Shown here: positions 8,541 to 17,359 of the stretch, piece by piece
Position numbering within the stretch: position 1 is the stretch's first letter
Layout of the letters: every line of letters starts with the position of its first letter
NCBI GenBank assembly: GCA_035250245.1
Contig: DATFFH010000049.1
Location: forward strand, 93,206 to 157,205
Direction of reading: 5' to 3'
DNA: 64,000 nucleotides
From: Luteimonas_C sp035250245
Lineage (GTDB): Bacteria; Pseudomonadota; Gammaproteobacteria; Xanthomonadales; Xanthomonadaceae
Translations under genes and position numbers: made by a program
Notes under the pieces: generated by a model
Seen by the model: the letters and a program-made list of their open reading frames with translations, nothing else
Databases searched by the model: none
What the model was told of the DNA's origin: nothing

Positions 8541-9968
8541 ATGCGACAGCTCCCGCACTGGATCGACGGCAAGGCTCGCGACGCGGCCAGCGGCGGCCGG
8601 CTGGACGTGTTCGATCCGGCGAGCGGCAAAGTCTTCGCCCAAGTCGCGGACGGCGATGCGCAGGACGTCGACGCGGCCGTAGCCGCCGCCGAAGCCGCCC
8701 TGCCCGCCTGGTCCTCGTTGCCCGACACCGAGCGCGCCCGTTGGCTGGAGAAACTCGCACAAGCCTTGGAAGACCGGCTGGACGACTTCGCCCATGCCGA
8801 ATCCAAGGACGGCGGCAAGCCGCTCAAGCTGGCGCGCGATGTCGAGATTCCGCGAGCAGTGTCGAACCTGCGTTTCTTCGCCCACGCGGCAACCCAGTTC
8901 GCCAGCGAATCTCATCATGGCCAGGCGGGCTTGAACTACACGCTGCGAAAACCGCTGGGCGTGGTCGGTACGATCTCGCCGTGGAACCTGCCGCTTTATC
9001 TGTTCACCTGGAAGATCGCGCCCGCGTTGGCCGCCGGCAATACCGTGGTGGCGAAGCCCTCGGAGATCACTCCGCTCACCGCGACTATGCTAGGGGAACT
9101 CGCCGCCGAGATCGGCTTTCCGTCCGGCGCGTTGAACATCGTGAACGGCCTGGGACCGAACGTCGGCGAAGCCATCGTCTCGCATCCGCGGATCAAAGCG
9201 CTGTCCTTCACCGGCAGCACCGCGGTCGGCAAGCGCATCGCCGGCATCGCCGCGCCGATGCTGAAGAAGGTGTCGCTGGAACTCGGCGGCAAGAATCCGA
9301 CCCTGATCTTCGCCGACAGCGCCTGGCAGGAGCATCTGGACACGATCGTCCGCTCCGCGTTCCAGAACAGCGGGCAGATTTGCCTGTGCGGTTCGCGGAT
9401 ACTGGTCGAACGCGGCATCTACGCGCAATTCCGCGACGCGTTGGTCGAACGTGCGCAGACGCTGAAGGTCGGCGACCCGATCGACAGCGACGTGCGCATG
9501 GGGCCGCTGGTCTCGCAGGCGCATTTCGACAAGGTGGTCGCCGCGATCGCCCGTGCGCGCGAAGAAGGCGGCAACCTGCTCTGCGGCGGCGACGCGCTGG
9601 ACCGACCCGGATGGTTCGTGCAGCCGACCGTGATCGACGGCTTGGGGCCGGACTGCGCCACCAACCGCGACGAAATCTTCGGCCCGGTCGTCACCTTGCA
9701 GCCTTTCGACGACGACGCACAGGCCCTGGCGCTGGCCAACGCCGGCGACTACGGCCTGGCCGCATCGATCTGGACGCGCGACTTGAACCGCGCCCACCGC
9801 ATCGCCGCCGAGATCCGCGCCGGCATCGTCTGGATCAACACCTGGCTGATGCGCGACCTGCGCACGCCGTTCGGCGGCATGGGCCAGTCCGGCCTGGGCC
9901 GCGAAGGCGGGCTGGAAGCCATGCGCTTCTTCACCGAACCGAAAAACATAGGCATCGCCATCGCATGA
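8541..9968 (+). CDS. Aldehyde dehydrogenase, probable 2-aminomuconate-6-semialdehyde dehydrogenase
   Basis: NAD-dependent oxidation of 2-aminomuconate semialdehyde to 2-aminomuconate, the step after ACMS decarboxylase. The 475-residue protein has the ALDH fold: SPWNLPLY, FTGSTAVG, the general-base glutamate in LELGGKNPT, and the nucleophile Cys281 in SGQICLCGSR. The specific substrate is inferred from the neighbours (RidA-type deaminase, 3-hydroxyanthranilate dioxygenase, ACMSD). The ATG at 8541 is preferred over an in-frame TTG two codons earlier. Its TGA overlaps the carbonic anhydrase ATG, so translation is coupled. Confidence 0.9.
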   Translation: MRQLPHWIDGKARDAASGGRLDVFDPASGKVFAQVADGDAQDVDAAVAAAEAALPAWSSLPDTERARWLEKLAQALEDRLDDFAHAESKDGGKPLKLARDVEIPRAVSNLRFFAHAATQFASESHHGQAGLNYTLRKPLGVVGTISPWNLPLYLFTWKIAPALAAGNTVVAKPSEITPLTATMLGELAAEIGFPSGALNIVNGLGPNVGEAIVSHPRIKALSFTGSTAVGKRIAGIAAPMLKKVSLELGGKNPTLIFADSAWQEHLDTIVRSAFQNSGQICLCGSRILVERGIYAQFRDALVERAQTLKVGDPIDSDVRMGPLVSQAHFDKVVAAIARAREEGGNLLCGGDALDRPGWFVQPTVIDGLGPDCATNRDEIFGPVVTLQPFDDDAQALALANAGDYGLAASIWTRDLNRAHRIAAEIRAGIVWINTWLMRDLRTPFGGMGQSGLGREGGLEAMRFFTEPKNIGIAIA

Positions 9969-10624
9969 CCGCTCTCGAGGAACTGCTGCGCAACAATCGC
10001 GAATGGGCCGACCGCATCGTGCGCGAGGACCCGGGTTTCTTCGACCGCCTGTCCAAGCAGCAGTCGCCGAAATACTTGTGGATCGGCTGCTCCGATTCGC
10101 GAGTACCGGCGAACCAGATCCTGGGGTTGGATCCGGGCGAAGTGTTCGTGCATCGCAACGTCGCCAATCTGGTCGTGCATACCGACCTCAACTGTCTGAG
10201 CGCGATCCAGTTCGCGGTGGACCTGCTCAAGGTCGAGCACATTTTGATCGTCGGCCACTACGGCTGCAGCGGCGTGCACGCCGCGCTCACCGGCACACGC
10301 GTCGGCCTGGCCGACAACTGGCTGCGCCACGTCGGCGACGTGATGCTCAAGCACGAGCCGCTGCTGGTGGACGTGGAATCGGTGACCTCGCGGCACGAGC
10401 GGCTGTGCGAGCTCAACGTGATCGAACAGGTGCTCAACGTCTGCCAGACCACGATCGTGCAGGACGCGTGGGCCCGTGGTCAGGCGCTGGCCGTTCACGG
10501 CTGGGTGTACAGCCTCAACAACGGCCGCGTGCGCGAACTGTCGATCGACGTGGCCGGCGCGGACGAGGTGGCGCTGGCCTATCGCAAGGCCATCGATTCG
10601 ATTTCGTTCGGAGAGGCGCAGTGA
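9965..10624 (+). CDS. can: Beta-class carbonic anhydrase
   Basis: Zinc enzyme interconverting CO2 and bicarbonate. At 219 residues it matches the cytosolic E. coli Can type, even in residue numbering: zinc ligands Cys42 (CSDSRV), His98 and Cys101 (HYGCSG), with the Asp44-Arg46 dyad. It starts within the stop codon of the upstream dehydrogenase (ATGA) and its own stop overlaps the RidA start (GTGA), so it sits in the middle of a translationally coupled catabolic operon. The operon includes a decarboxylase (ACMSD), which offers a rationale for local CO2 hydration, although this may also be the cell's housekeeping enzyme. Confidence 0.96.
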   Translation: MTALEELLRNNREWADRIVREDPGFFDRLSKQQSPKYLWIGCSDSRVPANQILGLDPGEVFVHRNVANLVVHTDLNCLSAIQFAVDLLKVEHILIVGHYGCSGVHAALTGTRVGLADNWLRHVGDVMLKHEPLLVDVESVTSRHERLCELNVIEQVLNVCQTTIVQDAWARGQALAVHGWVYSLNNGRVRELSIDVAGADEVALAYRKAIDSISFGEAQ

Positions 10625-11049
10625 GCGCTTCGTCCATCCATGCCGGCGAAGCGCCCAAGCCGGTCGGTTCCTACCCGCACGCGCGGCGCGTGGGCGAATT
10701 GCTGTTCCTGTCCGGCATCGGCCCGCGCGACCCGGCCACCGATGCGATCCCGGGCAACGAGATGTTCGCCGACGGCCGCGTGCGCAAGTACGACATCCAG
10801 GCGCAGACCCGCGCCGTGTTCGCCAACGTGCGCGCGGTGCTCGAAGCCAGCGGCGCGCGCTGGGAGGATTTGGTCGACGTGACCGTCTACCTCACCGACA
10901 TGGCCCACGATTTCAAAGCCTACAATGCCATCTGGGCCGAGTATTTCCCCGATCCCGCCGCGGCGCCCTGCCGCACCACGCTCGGCATCACCGCGCTGCC
11001 GACGCCGATCGCGATCGAACTCAAGTGCGTCGCGCGCATCCAGGAGTGA
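10621..11049 (+). CDS. RidA/YjgF-family 2-aminomuconate deaminase
   Basis: A 142-residue RidA-fold protein whose place in the cluster fits 2-aminomuconate deaminase, converting 2-aminomuconate to 4-oxalocrotonate with release of ammonia. Family features are SYPHARRVGELLFLSG, the IQAQTRAVFANVRAVLEASG helix, and VTVYLTDMAHDFKAYN. The C-terminal IAIELKCVA is usual for the fold. The GTG start overlaps the carbonic anhydrase stop (GTGA), and no ATG is available near the family N terminus. A general enamine deaminase role is possible, but the pathway context is strong. Confidence 0.88.
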   Translation: MSASSIHAGEAPKPVGSYPHARRVGELLFLSGIGPRDPATDAIPGNEMFADGRVRKYDIQAQTRAVFANVRAVLEASGARWEDLVDVTVYLTDMAHDFKAYNAIWAEYFPDPAAAPCRTTLGITALPTPIAIELKCVARIQE

Positions 11050-11053
11050 TTCC

Positions 11054-11584
11054 ATGCTGCCCGGGCCCCTGAATTTCCAAAACTGGATCGAAGAGCACCG
11101 CCACCTGCTGAAGCCGCCGGTCGGCAACAAATGCGTGTACGACGGAGACTTCATCGTCATGGTCGTCGGCGGCCCGAACCAGCGCACCGACTATCACTGG
11201 GACGAAGGCCCGGAGTGGTTCTACCAGTTGGAAGGCGAAATGACCTTGCGCATCCAGGAAGACGGCAACGTCCGCGACATCCCGATCAAGGCCGGCGAAA
11301 CCTTCCTGCTGCCGCCGCGGGTGCCGCATTCGCCGCAGCGCGGGCCCAATTCCATCGGCCTGGTGATCGAACGCAAACGCCTGCCGCACGAAGACGACGG
11401 CCTGTTGTGGTTCTGCGAGAACTGCAATCACAAAATCTACGAGGAATACTTCTTCCTGCACGACATCGAGAAGGACTTTCCGCCGGTGTTCGAGCGGTTC
11501 TATTCGTCGAAGGAACACCGCACCTGCAAGAATTGCGGGCACCTGAATCCGGCCCCGGCCAAATACGTGATGCCGGACACCTGA
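11054..11584 (+). CDS. nbaC: 3-hydroxyanthranilate 3,4-dioxygenase
   Basis: Fe(II) cupin dioxygenase that opens the ring of 3-hydroxyanthranilate to 2-amino-3-carboxymuconate semialdehyde. At 176 residues it matches the bacterial enzyme. Iron ligands are His48 (DYHWDEGPEWF), Glu54 and His92 (PPRVPHSPQRG), with substrate-binding Arg44 and Arg96. The second, rubredoxin-like metal site is intact with Cys121/Cys124 (CENC) and Cys158/Cys161 (CKNC). It begins 4 bases after the RidA gene and is the last gene of the coupled group. A REP pair then separates it from ACMSD. Confidence 0.97.
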   Translation: MLPGPLNFQNWIEEHRHLLKPPVGNKCVYDGDFIVMVVGGPNQRTDYHWDEGPEWFYQLEGEMTLRIQEDGNVRDIPIKAGETFLLPPRVPHSPQRGPNSIGLVIERKRLPHEDDGLLWFCENCNHKIYEEYFFLHDIEKDFPPVFERFYSSKEHRTCKNCGHLNPAPAKYVMPDT

Positions 11585-11615
11585 GGCGGCGTACCCGCGA
11601 GGTGCCCTGGCTTGT

Positions 11616-11695
11616 GTAGAGTCGAGCTTGCTCGACTGCTTTCCCGCAAAATGGCGCGACCTGCCGCAAAAGCAGTCGAGCAAGCTCGACTCTAC
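11616..11695. repeat. GTAG-type REP pair, GAGCTTGCTC arms
   Basis: Inverted GTAGAGTCG-AGCTTGCTCGACTGC units flank a 32-base spacer. Same architecture as the GGCTTTAGCC family but with different arms. Sister pairs are at 28737 and 33940. It lies between the dioxygenase and ACMSD genes. Confidence 0.9.
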
Positions 11696-11757
11696 GAAAA
11701 GCGGCGCCGACGCCCGGCCGCCTGACCTGAGGGGCGCCGCCGGGTATCCTAGGCGCC

Positions 11758-12768
11758 ATGCTCAAGATCGATACCCACGCCCATTACCTTCCGCGCGACT
11801 GGCCGGACCTCGCCGCCAAATACGGCGACAACCGCTTCCCCGTGATCCACCACGGCGACGACGGCCGCCACCGCATCTACAAAGACGGAAAGTTCTTCCG
11901 CGAGATCTGGCCAAAAACCTGGGACCCGCACGAACGCATCGCCGACTACGCCCGATTCGGCGTGCAGGTGCAGGTGATCAGCACCGTGCCGGTGATGTTC
12001 AGCTATTGGGCCAAGCCGCACCACGCGCTGGAACTGCACGCAGCGCTGAACGACCACATGGCCGAGACCTGCCGCGAGCATCCGCGCCATTACGCGGGCA
12101 TCGGCACGGTGCCGCTGCAGTCGCCGCGCTTGGCGGTACAGGAACTCGAGCGCTGCATGGACCAGTTGGGCCTGCAGGGCGTTCAGATCGGCTCGCACAT
12201 CGGCGACTGGAATCTGGATGCGCCGGAATTGTTCGAGTTCTTCCAGGCGGCGAGCGAACTCGGCGCCGCGATCCTCGTCCACCCGTGGGACATGATGGGC
12301 ACCGACACGATGCCCAAATACTGGCTACCCTGGCTGGTGGGCATGCCGGCCGAACAAGCGCGCGCCGCCTGCTGCCTGATCTTCGGTGGCGTACTCGAAC
12401 GGTTGCCGGGATTGAAGGTGTGCTTCGCCCACGGCGGCGGCGCCTTCCCCTATACCATCGGCCGCATCGAGCACGGCTTCAACATGCGTCCCGACCTGGT
12501 AGCCACCGATAATCCGCGCAATCCGCGCGAATATCTGCAGCGCGTGTACTTCGATTCCTGGGTCGCCGATCCGCGCGCCTTGCGCTATCTGATCGACACC
12601 TGCGGGATCGATCGGGTGATGTTGGGCACCGACTACCCTTTCCCGCTCGGCGAGCAGGAACCGGGCGCAGGCATCGCGGCGTTGAAGTTGGACGCCGCCG
12701 CCGAGGCGCGGCTTTACCACGGCACCGCATTGGAATGGCTCGCTTTGTCGGCCTCCCGTTTTTCATGA
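11758..12768 (+). CDS. nbaD: 2-amino-3-carboxymuconate-6-semialdehyde decarboxylase (ACMSD)
   Basis: Amidohydrolase-fold, zinc-dependent decarboxylase that commits the ring-cleavage product to catabolism rather than to quinolinate and NAD. At 336 residues it fits. Metal ligands are visible as His7 and His9 (DTHAHYLP), His175 (VHPWDM) and Asp292 (GTDYPF), and a catalytic histidine lies in AHGGG near 225. The release of CO2 here is interesting beside the carbonic anhydrase. It is 37 bases upstream of kynU and very probably cotranscribed with it. Confidence 0.95.
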   Translation: MLKIDTHAHYLPRDWPDLAAKYGDNRFPVIHHGDDGRHRIYKDGKFFREIWPKTWDPHERIADYARFGVQVQVISTVPVMFSYWAKPHHALELHAALNDHMAETCREHPRHYAGIGTVPLQSPRLAVQELERCMDQLGLQGVQIGSHIGDWNLDAPELFEFFQAASELGAAILVHPWDMMGTDTMPKYWLPWLVGMPAEQARAACCLIFGGVLERLPGLKVCFAHGGGAFPYTIGRIEHGFNMRPDLVATDNPRNPREYLQRVYFDSWVADPRALRYLIDTCGIDRVMLGTDYPFPLGEQEPGAGIAALKLDAAAEARLYHGTALEWLALSASRFS

Positions 12769-12805
12769 CCGCGCCGGCTGGCGGCGCATCGCCGAGCGTG
12801 ACGAT

Positions 12806-14074
12806 ATGAGCGAACTCTATTCCGACGGCTATGCGCTAGCGCAGGACGCCGCCGACCCTCTGCGCAGCCTGCGCGAGGAATTCCACATTCCCAGGCACTG
12901 CGGTTCGGAGCAGGCTTATTTCTGCGGCAATTCGCTCGGCCTGCAACCGAAAACGGCGCGCCGGCACGTCGAGGAAGTGCTGGACAAATGGGCGATGGAA
13001 GCGGTCGAAGGCCATTTCACCGGGCAGGCGCAGTGGATGCCTTACCACGAACTGGTGCGCGATCCGCTGTCGGCGGTGGTAGGCGCATTGCCGTCGGAAA
13101 CGGTAGCGATGAATTCGCTCACCGCCAATCTGCACCTGATGATGGTCAGCTTCTATCGGCCCACACGCGAGCGGCCGGCGATCCTGATGGAAGCCGGCGC
13201 GTTCCCGTCCGACCGTTACGCGCTGGAATCGCAGGTGCGTTTCCACGGTTTCGATCCGGCTAACGATCTGATCGAACTGCAGCCCGATGAAGCAGACGGC
13301 ACGTTTTCGATGCAGGCCATTGAACGCACCATCGCCGAGCACGGGCCGCGCTTGGCCTTGATCGTGTGGCCGGGCGTGCAGTACCGCAACGGCCAGGCAT
13401 TCGACCTGAAGGAAATCGCACGTCTGGGTCATGCGGCCGGCGCAGTCGTCGGTTTCGATCTGGCGCACGCCGTCGGCAACCTACCGCTGCGGTTGCACGA
13501 CAGCGATGCGGACTTCGCCGTGTGGTGCCATTACAAATACATGAACTCCGGTCCGGGCGCGGTGGCCGGCTGCTTCGTCCACGAACGGCATGCGCGCAGC
13601 GATCGTCCGCGTTTCGCGGGATGGTGGGGGCACCAGCAGTCCACGCGTTTTCGGATGGGGCCGGAATTCGTGCCGACACCCGGAGCTGATGGTTGGCAGT
13701 TGAGCAATCCGCCGATCCTCGGTTTGGCACCACTGCGCGGATCGCTGGAGCTGTTCGAGCAGGCCGGCATGAGCGCATTGCGCGAGAAGTCGCTGAAGCT
13801 GACTGGTTATCTGGAGAGCCTGATCCGCGAACGGCTCGGCTCCACGCTGCAGATCGCCACGCCGCGAGAACCGGAACGGCGCGGGTGCCAGTTGTCGTTG
13901 CGCGTGCTCGGTGGGCGGGAACGCGGCCGCTCGCTGTTTGAGCATTTGGCTACGCTGGGAGTCTTGGGCGATTGGCGGGAACCGGATGTGATTCGAATTT
14001 CGCCCACCCCCATGTACAACAACCATGCCGACATCCTCAGGTTCATTCGGGCCGTAGAAAAATGGCCGGGATAA
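12806..14074 (+). CDS. kynU: Kynureninase
   Basis: PLP enzyme of fold type I cleaving kynurenine or 3-hydroxykynurenine to (3-hydroxy)anthranilate and alanine. The 422-residue protein carries the YFCGNSLGL N-terminal motif, the PLP lysine Lys244 in CHYKYMNSGPG, the aspartate in GFDLAHAVGN, and WWGHQ. It follows ACMSD by 37 bases. With kmo downstream and the dioxygenase upstream it completes the route from kynurenine. Tryptophan dioxygenase and kynurenine formamidase are not in the window. Confidence 0.97.
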   Translation: MSELYSDGYALAQDAADPLRSLREEFHIPRHCGSEQAYFCGNSLGLQPKTARRHVEEVLDKWAMEAVEGHFTGQAQWMPYHELVRDPLSAVVGALPSETVAMNSLTANLHLMMVSFYRPTRERPAILMEAGAFPSDRYALESQVRFHGFDPANDLIELQPDEADGTFSMQAIERTIAEHGPRLALIVWPGVQYRNGQAFDLKEIARLGHAAGAVVGFDLAHAVGNLPLRLHDSDADFAVWCHYKYMNSGPGAVAGCFVHERHARSDRPRFAGWWGHQQSTRFRMGPEFVPTPGADGWQLSNPPILGLAPLRGSLELFEQAGMSALREKSLKLTGYLESLIRERLGSTLQIATPREPERRGCQLSLRVLGGRERGRSLFEHLATLGVLGDWREPDVIRISPTPMYNNHADILRFIRAVEKWPG

Positions 14075-14083
14075 TTGCTCTTA

Positions 14084-14113
14084 GCCGTCATTCCCGCGAA
14101 GGCGGGAATCCAG
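14084..14113. repeat. dRS3-like repeat ATTCCC-N8-GGGAAT
   Basis: GCCGTCATTCCCGCGAAGGC then GGGAATCCAG, with the 20-base core at 14090-14109. The core equals the published Neisseria dRS3 consensus (ATTCCC, eight bases, GGGAAT). It faces an inverted copy at 14437-14466 across the broken GIY-YIG gene. Confidence 0.85.
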
Positions 14114-14134
14114 CGACTTCGCTCTTTGGCGGCT

Positions 14135-14462
14135 ATGGAAAAGCAACAGCGGTTTACATAATGGCAAGCGGCCGGAACGGCACTTTGTACACAGGAGTGA
14201 CGAGCAATCTGGTCGGCAGAACGTGGCTTCACCGGGAACACATCGCCGAAGGGTTCACAAAGGAATATGAAATAGGAAAGCTCGTCTGGTACGAACTTCA
14301 TGGCGATATGGTTTCGGCGATTACTCGTGAAAACAGATCAAAAAATGGAACCGGGCCTGGAAGGTAAGACTGATCGAGGAGTCGAACCCTTATTGGAACG
14401 ACCTATGGCTCGAAATTACGGGCCAGAGCCAAGTCACTGGATTCCCGCCTGCGCGGGAATGA
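14135..14462 (+). pseudogene. GIY-YIG endonuclease-domain gene, apparently frameshifted twice
   Basis: The product would be a small (~108-residue) UvrC-like GIY-YIG protein. A central frame gives AVYIMASGRNGTLYTGVTSN and HREHIAEGFTKEYEIGKLVW. The natural start is probably the ATG at 14135 (MEKQ-), which needs one extra base around 14144-14146 to join AVYIMAS. Near 14329-14334 the frame is lost again: a missing A in GAAAACAG turns the expected REKQIKKWNRAWK into a premature stop, while the shifted frame continues RLIEESNPYWNDLWLEI to a TGA at 14460-14462. Sequencing error cannot be excluded. The gene is framed by inverted dRS3-like repeats, and its stop lies inside the right-hand one. Confidence 0.75.
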
Positions 14463-14466
14463 CGGC
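14437..14466. repeat. dRS3-like repeat, inverted copy
   Basis: CTGGATTCCCGCCTGCGC then GGGAATGACGGC; the core is 14441-14460. Inverted relative to the copy at 14084 and preceded by AAGTCA as in the copy at 57585, so the conserved unit is longer than the palindrome. Confidence 0.85.
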
Positions 14467-14472
14467 TTAAAA

Positions 14473-14524
<52 letters not shown>

Positions 14525-14549
14525 ACCGAGCATATCTGGACCTACCGCT

Positions 14550-15917
14550 TTGACGAATTCCAACGACAAGTCCCTGACCATCATCGGCGCCGGCCTAGCA
14601 GGTGCACTGCTTGCCACCCTGCTCGCGCAACGCGGCTGGACGGTGGACGTCTACGAAAAGCGCGGCGATCCGCGAATCAAGGGCTATGCCGGCGGCCGTT
14701 CGATCAACCTGGCCCTAGCCGAACGCGGCCGCAACGCCTTGCGCCAGGCCGACGCCGACGACGCGGTGATGGCCCAGGCCGTGATGATGCGCGGCCGCAT
14801 GGTCCATTTCGCCGATGGCAGGCTGCAGCTGCAACGCTACGGCCGCGACGATTCCGAGGTGATCTGGTCGGTGCACCGCGGCGATCTCAACATCACGCTG
14901 CTGAAACTGGCCGAACGCGCCGGCGCCCGATTGCACTTCGATCGCAGACTGGAAAGCGTCGACTTCGAAGCGCGGACCGCTCGCTTCCGAGACGACCGCA
15001 ACGGCGAAAGCTTCGAAACAGGCTTCCGCGCGCTGGTCGGTGCCGACGGCGCCGGTTCCGCGCTGCGAGCGGCAATGAATGCGGAATCCAGCCTCGGCGA
15101 GCGCACCGAATTCCTGGATCACTCCTACAAAGAATTGGAGATCCCGCCCGCCGAAGACGGCGGCTTCCGCATCGAACCCAACGCCCTGCACATCTGGCCG
15201 CGCGGCCGCTACATGTGCATCGCGCTGCCGAACGACGAGAAAACCTTCACCGTCACCTTGTTCCTGCCGAACGAGGGCGACCCCAGCTTCGCGACGCTGA
15301 AGACGACGGCCGATGCCCGCGCCCTGTTCGAGCGCGATTTCGCTGATGCGGTGCCGCTGATCCCCAAGCTCGACCAGGATTGGGAACGCAATCCGCCCGG
15401 CCTGCTCGCCACCTTGTATTTGGACCATTGGCATCTGGACGGCCGTGCCGTGCTGCTCGGCGACGCGGCACACGCCATGGTGCCCTTCCACGGCCAGGGC
15501 ATGAACTGCGCCTTCGAGGATTGCGTCGCGCTGGCGCGCAAACTGGAAAGTGAAAGCGATCTCGCCGCCGCCTTCGCCGGATTCGAGGCCGAGCGCAAGC
15601 CCAATGCCTCGGCGATCCAACAGATGGCGCTGGAAAACTACCTGGAGATGCGCGACCGCGTCGACGACCCCGATTTCCTGCTGCAACGCGAACTGGAACG
15701 CGAACTGCAAGAGCGCCATCCAGGCCGCTTCGTGCCGCACTACGCGATGGTCACCTTCATGCTAATCCCGTACGCGGTGGCCTTGGAGCGCAGCGACACC
15801 CAGCGCGAAATCTTGGTGCGCGCGACGCAGGGCATGGAGACGTTGGACGGCATCGATTGGCCAGCCGTCGATGCCGAAGTGCTGGCGCGGCTGCAACCGC
15901 TGCAGGATGCGCCCTAG
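14550..15917 (+). CDS. kmo: Kynurenine 3-monooxygenase
   Basis: FAD- and NADPH-dependent hydroxylation of kynurenine to 3-hydroxykynurenine. The 455-residue protein has the FAD-binding GAGLAG motif near residue 13, the family block GGRSINLALAERG, and the second FAD motif GDAAHAMVPFHGQGMN near 305. The C-terminal part (FMLIPYAVAL) is the membrane-proximal region of the eukaryotic enzyme family. The start is a TTG (14550) since no ATG or GTG lies between the preceding in-frame stop and the FAD motif. Its ribosome site is weak. The stop overlaps the sbcB start by one base (TAGTG). Confidence 0.95.
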   Translation: MTNSNDKSLTIIGAGLAGALLATLLAQRGWTVDVYEKRGDPRIKGYAGGRSINLALAERGRNALRQADADDAVMAQAVMMRGRMVHFADGRLQLQRYGRDDSEVIWSVHRGDLNITLLKLAERAGARLHFDRRLESVDFEARTARFRDDRNGESFETGFRALVGADGAGSALRAAMNAESSLGERTEFLDHSYKELEIPPAEDGGFRIEPNALHIWPRGRYMCIALPNDEKTFTVTLFLPNEGDPSFATLKTTADARALFERDFADAVPLIPKLDQDWERNPPGLLATLYLDHWHLDGRAVLLGDAAHAMVPFHGQGMNCAFEDCVALARKLESESDLAAAFAGFEAERKPNASAIQQMALENYLEMRDRVDDPDFLLQRELERELQERHPGRFVPHYAMVTFMLIPYAVALERSDTQREILVRATQGMETLDGIDWPAVDAEVLARLQPLQDAP

Positions 15918-17359
15918 TGCCGCCCAGTTTCCTGTTCTACGACCTGGAGACTTTCGGCAGCGATCCCCGCCTGACCCGCATCGCCCAGTTCGCCGCGATT
16001 CGCACCGACGCCGAACTCAAGGAAGTCGAAGCGCCGGTCGAATTCTTCGTCAAACCCGCCGACGATCTGCTGCCCTCGCCCGGCGCCGCCATGGTCACCG
16101 GCATCGCTCCGCAGGACGCGCTGCGCGACGGCATCAACGAAGCCGACGCCTTCGCCCGTATCTTCGAGGAAATGGCGCGGCCGGAGACCTGCACCACCGG
16201 CTACAACTCTCTGCGCTTCGACGACGAATTCGTCCGTTACGGTTTGTACCGCAATTTCTACGACGCTTACGAGCGCGAATGGCGCGGCGGCAATTCGCGC
16301 TGGGACCTGCTCGATGTGCTGCGCCTGGCCTATGCGCTGAGGCCGGAAGGCATCGAATGGCCGAAACGGGACGACGGATATGCCTCATTCCGGCTCGAAC
16401 ACCTGGCTCTGGCCAACCATGTGCGCCTGGGCGACGCGCACGAAGCCCTGTCCGACGTGCGCGCCCTGATCGGCATGGCGCGGATGCTGCGCAAAGCGCA
16501 GCCCCGGTTTTGGGAATACGCGCTGACCTTGCGCGACAAACGCCGCGCCGCGGCGATGCTGGACACGGTGGCGATGACGCCGGTGCTGCACGTCTCGCAG
16601 CGCTATCCGGCCAGCCGGCTGAGCGCTGCCGCTGTGCTGCCGCTGAGCCGGCACCCGCGCATCGACAGCCGCGTGATCGTGTTCGACCTGGACGGCGAGC
16701 CGGAAACGCTGCTCGACCTGGACGCCGAAGCTATCGCCGATCGACTCTACACACCGGTCGCCGACTTGCCCGAAGGCGAAAAGCGCATTGGCCTGAAGGA
16801 AGTCCACACCAACCGTTGTCCGGCCTTGGTGGCCTGGGAGCATCTGCGCGCGGCGGATTTCGAGCGATTGCAGATCGATCCGGCGGCGATCAAATTAAAA
16901 GCGCAAAAACTGCGTGCGGCCGGACCTGCGCTGGCCGAAAAGGTGCGCCGTGTCTACGCCGCCGAAACGGCGCGCGCGCCGGCCGACCCCGATGCCGCCC
17001 TGTACGACGGTTTCATCGGCGACGGCGACAAAGGCAAGTTCGCCCAGGTGCGCAGTACGCCGCCGGACCAGTTGGGCGAACGCGATTTCGGCTTCCAGGA
17101 CCCGCGTCTGATCGATCTTCTATTCCGCTACCGCGCGCGCAATTGGCCGCAGACGCTCACTGTGGAAGAACGCAACGCCTGGAATGCGTATCGCCGGTTG
17201 CGCCTGGACGTGGACAGCGGCCGATCCGAATGCACTTTCGACGGTTACCGGTCGGAAATCGCCGCCCTGCGCTTGGCGCACGCCGGCGACGGCGGCAAAC
17301 TGGCGCTGCTGGACCGGTTGGAAGCCTGGGGCGAGGACATCAAGGCCGACATTGCATGA
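15917..17359 (+). CDS. sbcB: Exodeoxyribonuclease I
   Basis: Single-strand-specific 3'-5' DNA exonuclease used in recombination and mismatch repair. The 480-residue protein begins (M)PPSFLFYDLETFGSDP with the DEDDh acidic residues Asp9 and Glu11. Later exonuclease motifs include TGYNSLRFDDEFVRYGLYRN and HEALSDVRALIG (the H and D of motif III). The C-terminal part matches the SH3-like and helical accessory regions. The GTG start overlaps the kmo stop, and the gene's own stop overlaps the next start, so it has been drawn into a coupled transcript with a catabolic gene, with no obvious functional reason. Confidence 0.95.
   Translation: MPPSFLFYDLETFGSDPRLTRIAQFAAIRTDAELKEVEAPVEFFVKPADDLLPSPGAAMVTGIAPQDALRDGINEADAFARIFEEMARPETCTTGYNSLRFDDEFVRYGLYRNFYDAYEREWRGGNSRWDLLDVLRLAYALRPEGIEWPKRDDGYASFRLEHLALANHVRLGDAHEALSDVRALIGMARMLRKAQPRFWEYALTLRDKRRAAAMLDTVAMTPVLHVSQRYPASRLSAAAVLPLSRHPRIDSRVIVFDLDGEPETLLDLDAEAIADRLYTPVADLPEGEKRIGLKEVHTNRCPALVAWEHLRAADFERLQIDPAAIKLKAQKLRAAGPALAEKVRRVYAAETARAPADPDAALYDGFIGDGDKGKFAQVRSTPPDQLGERDFGFQDPRLIDLLFRYRARNWPQTLTVEERNAWNAYRRLRLDVDSGRSECTFDGYRSEIAALRLAHAGDGGKLALLDRLEAWGEDIKADIA

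Noticed and set aside
8741..10624. A 627-codon frame running through the aldehyde dehydrogenase into the carbonic anhydrase
   Set aside because: Its first two thirds are an out-of-frame reading of the dehydrogenase; only the last part, in frame with carbonic anhydrase from 9965, is real. It is not a fusion protein.
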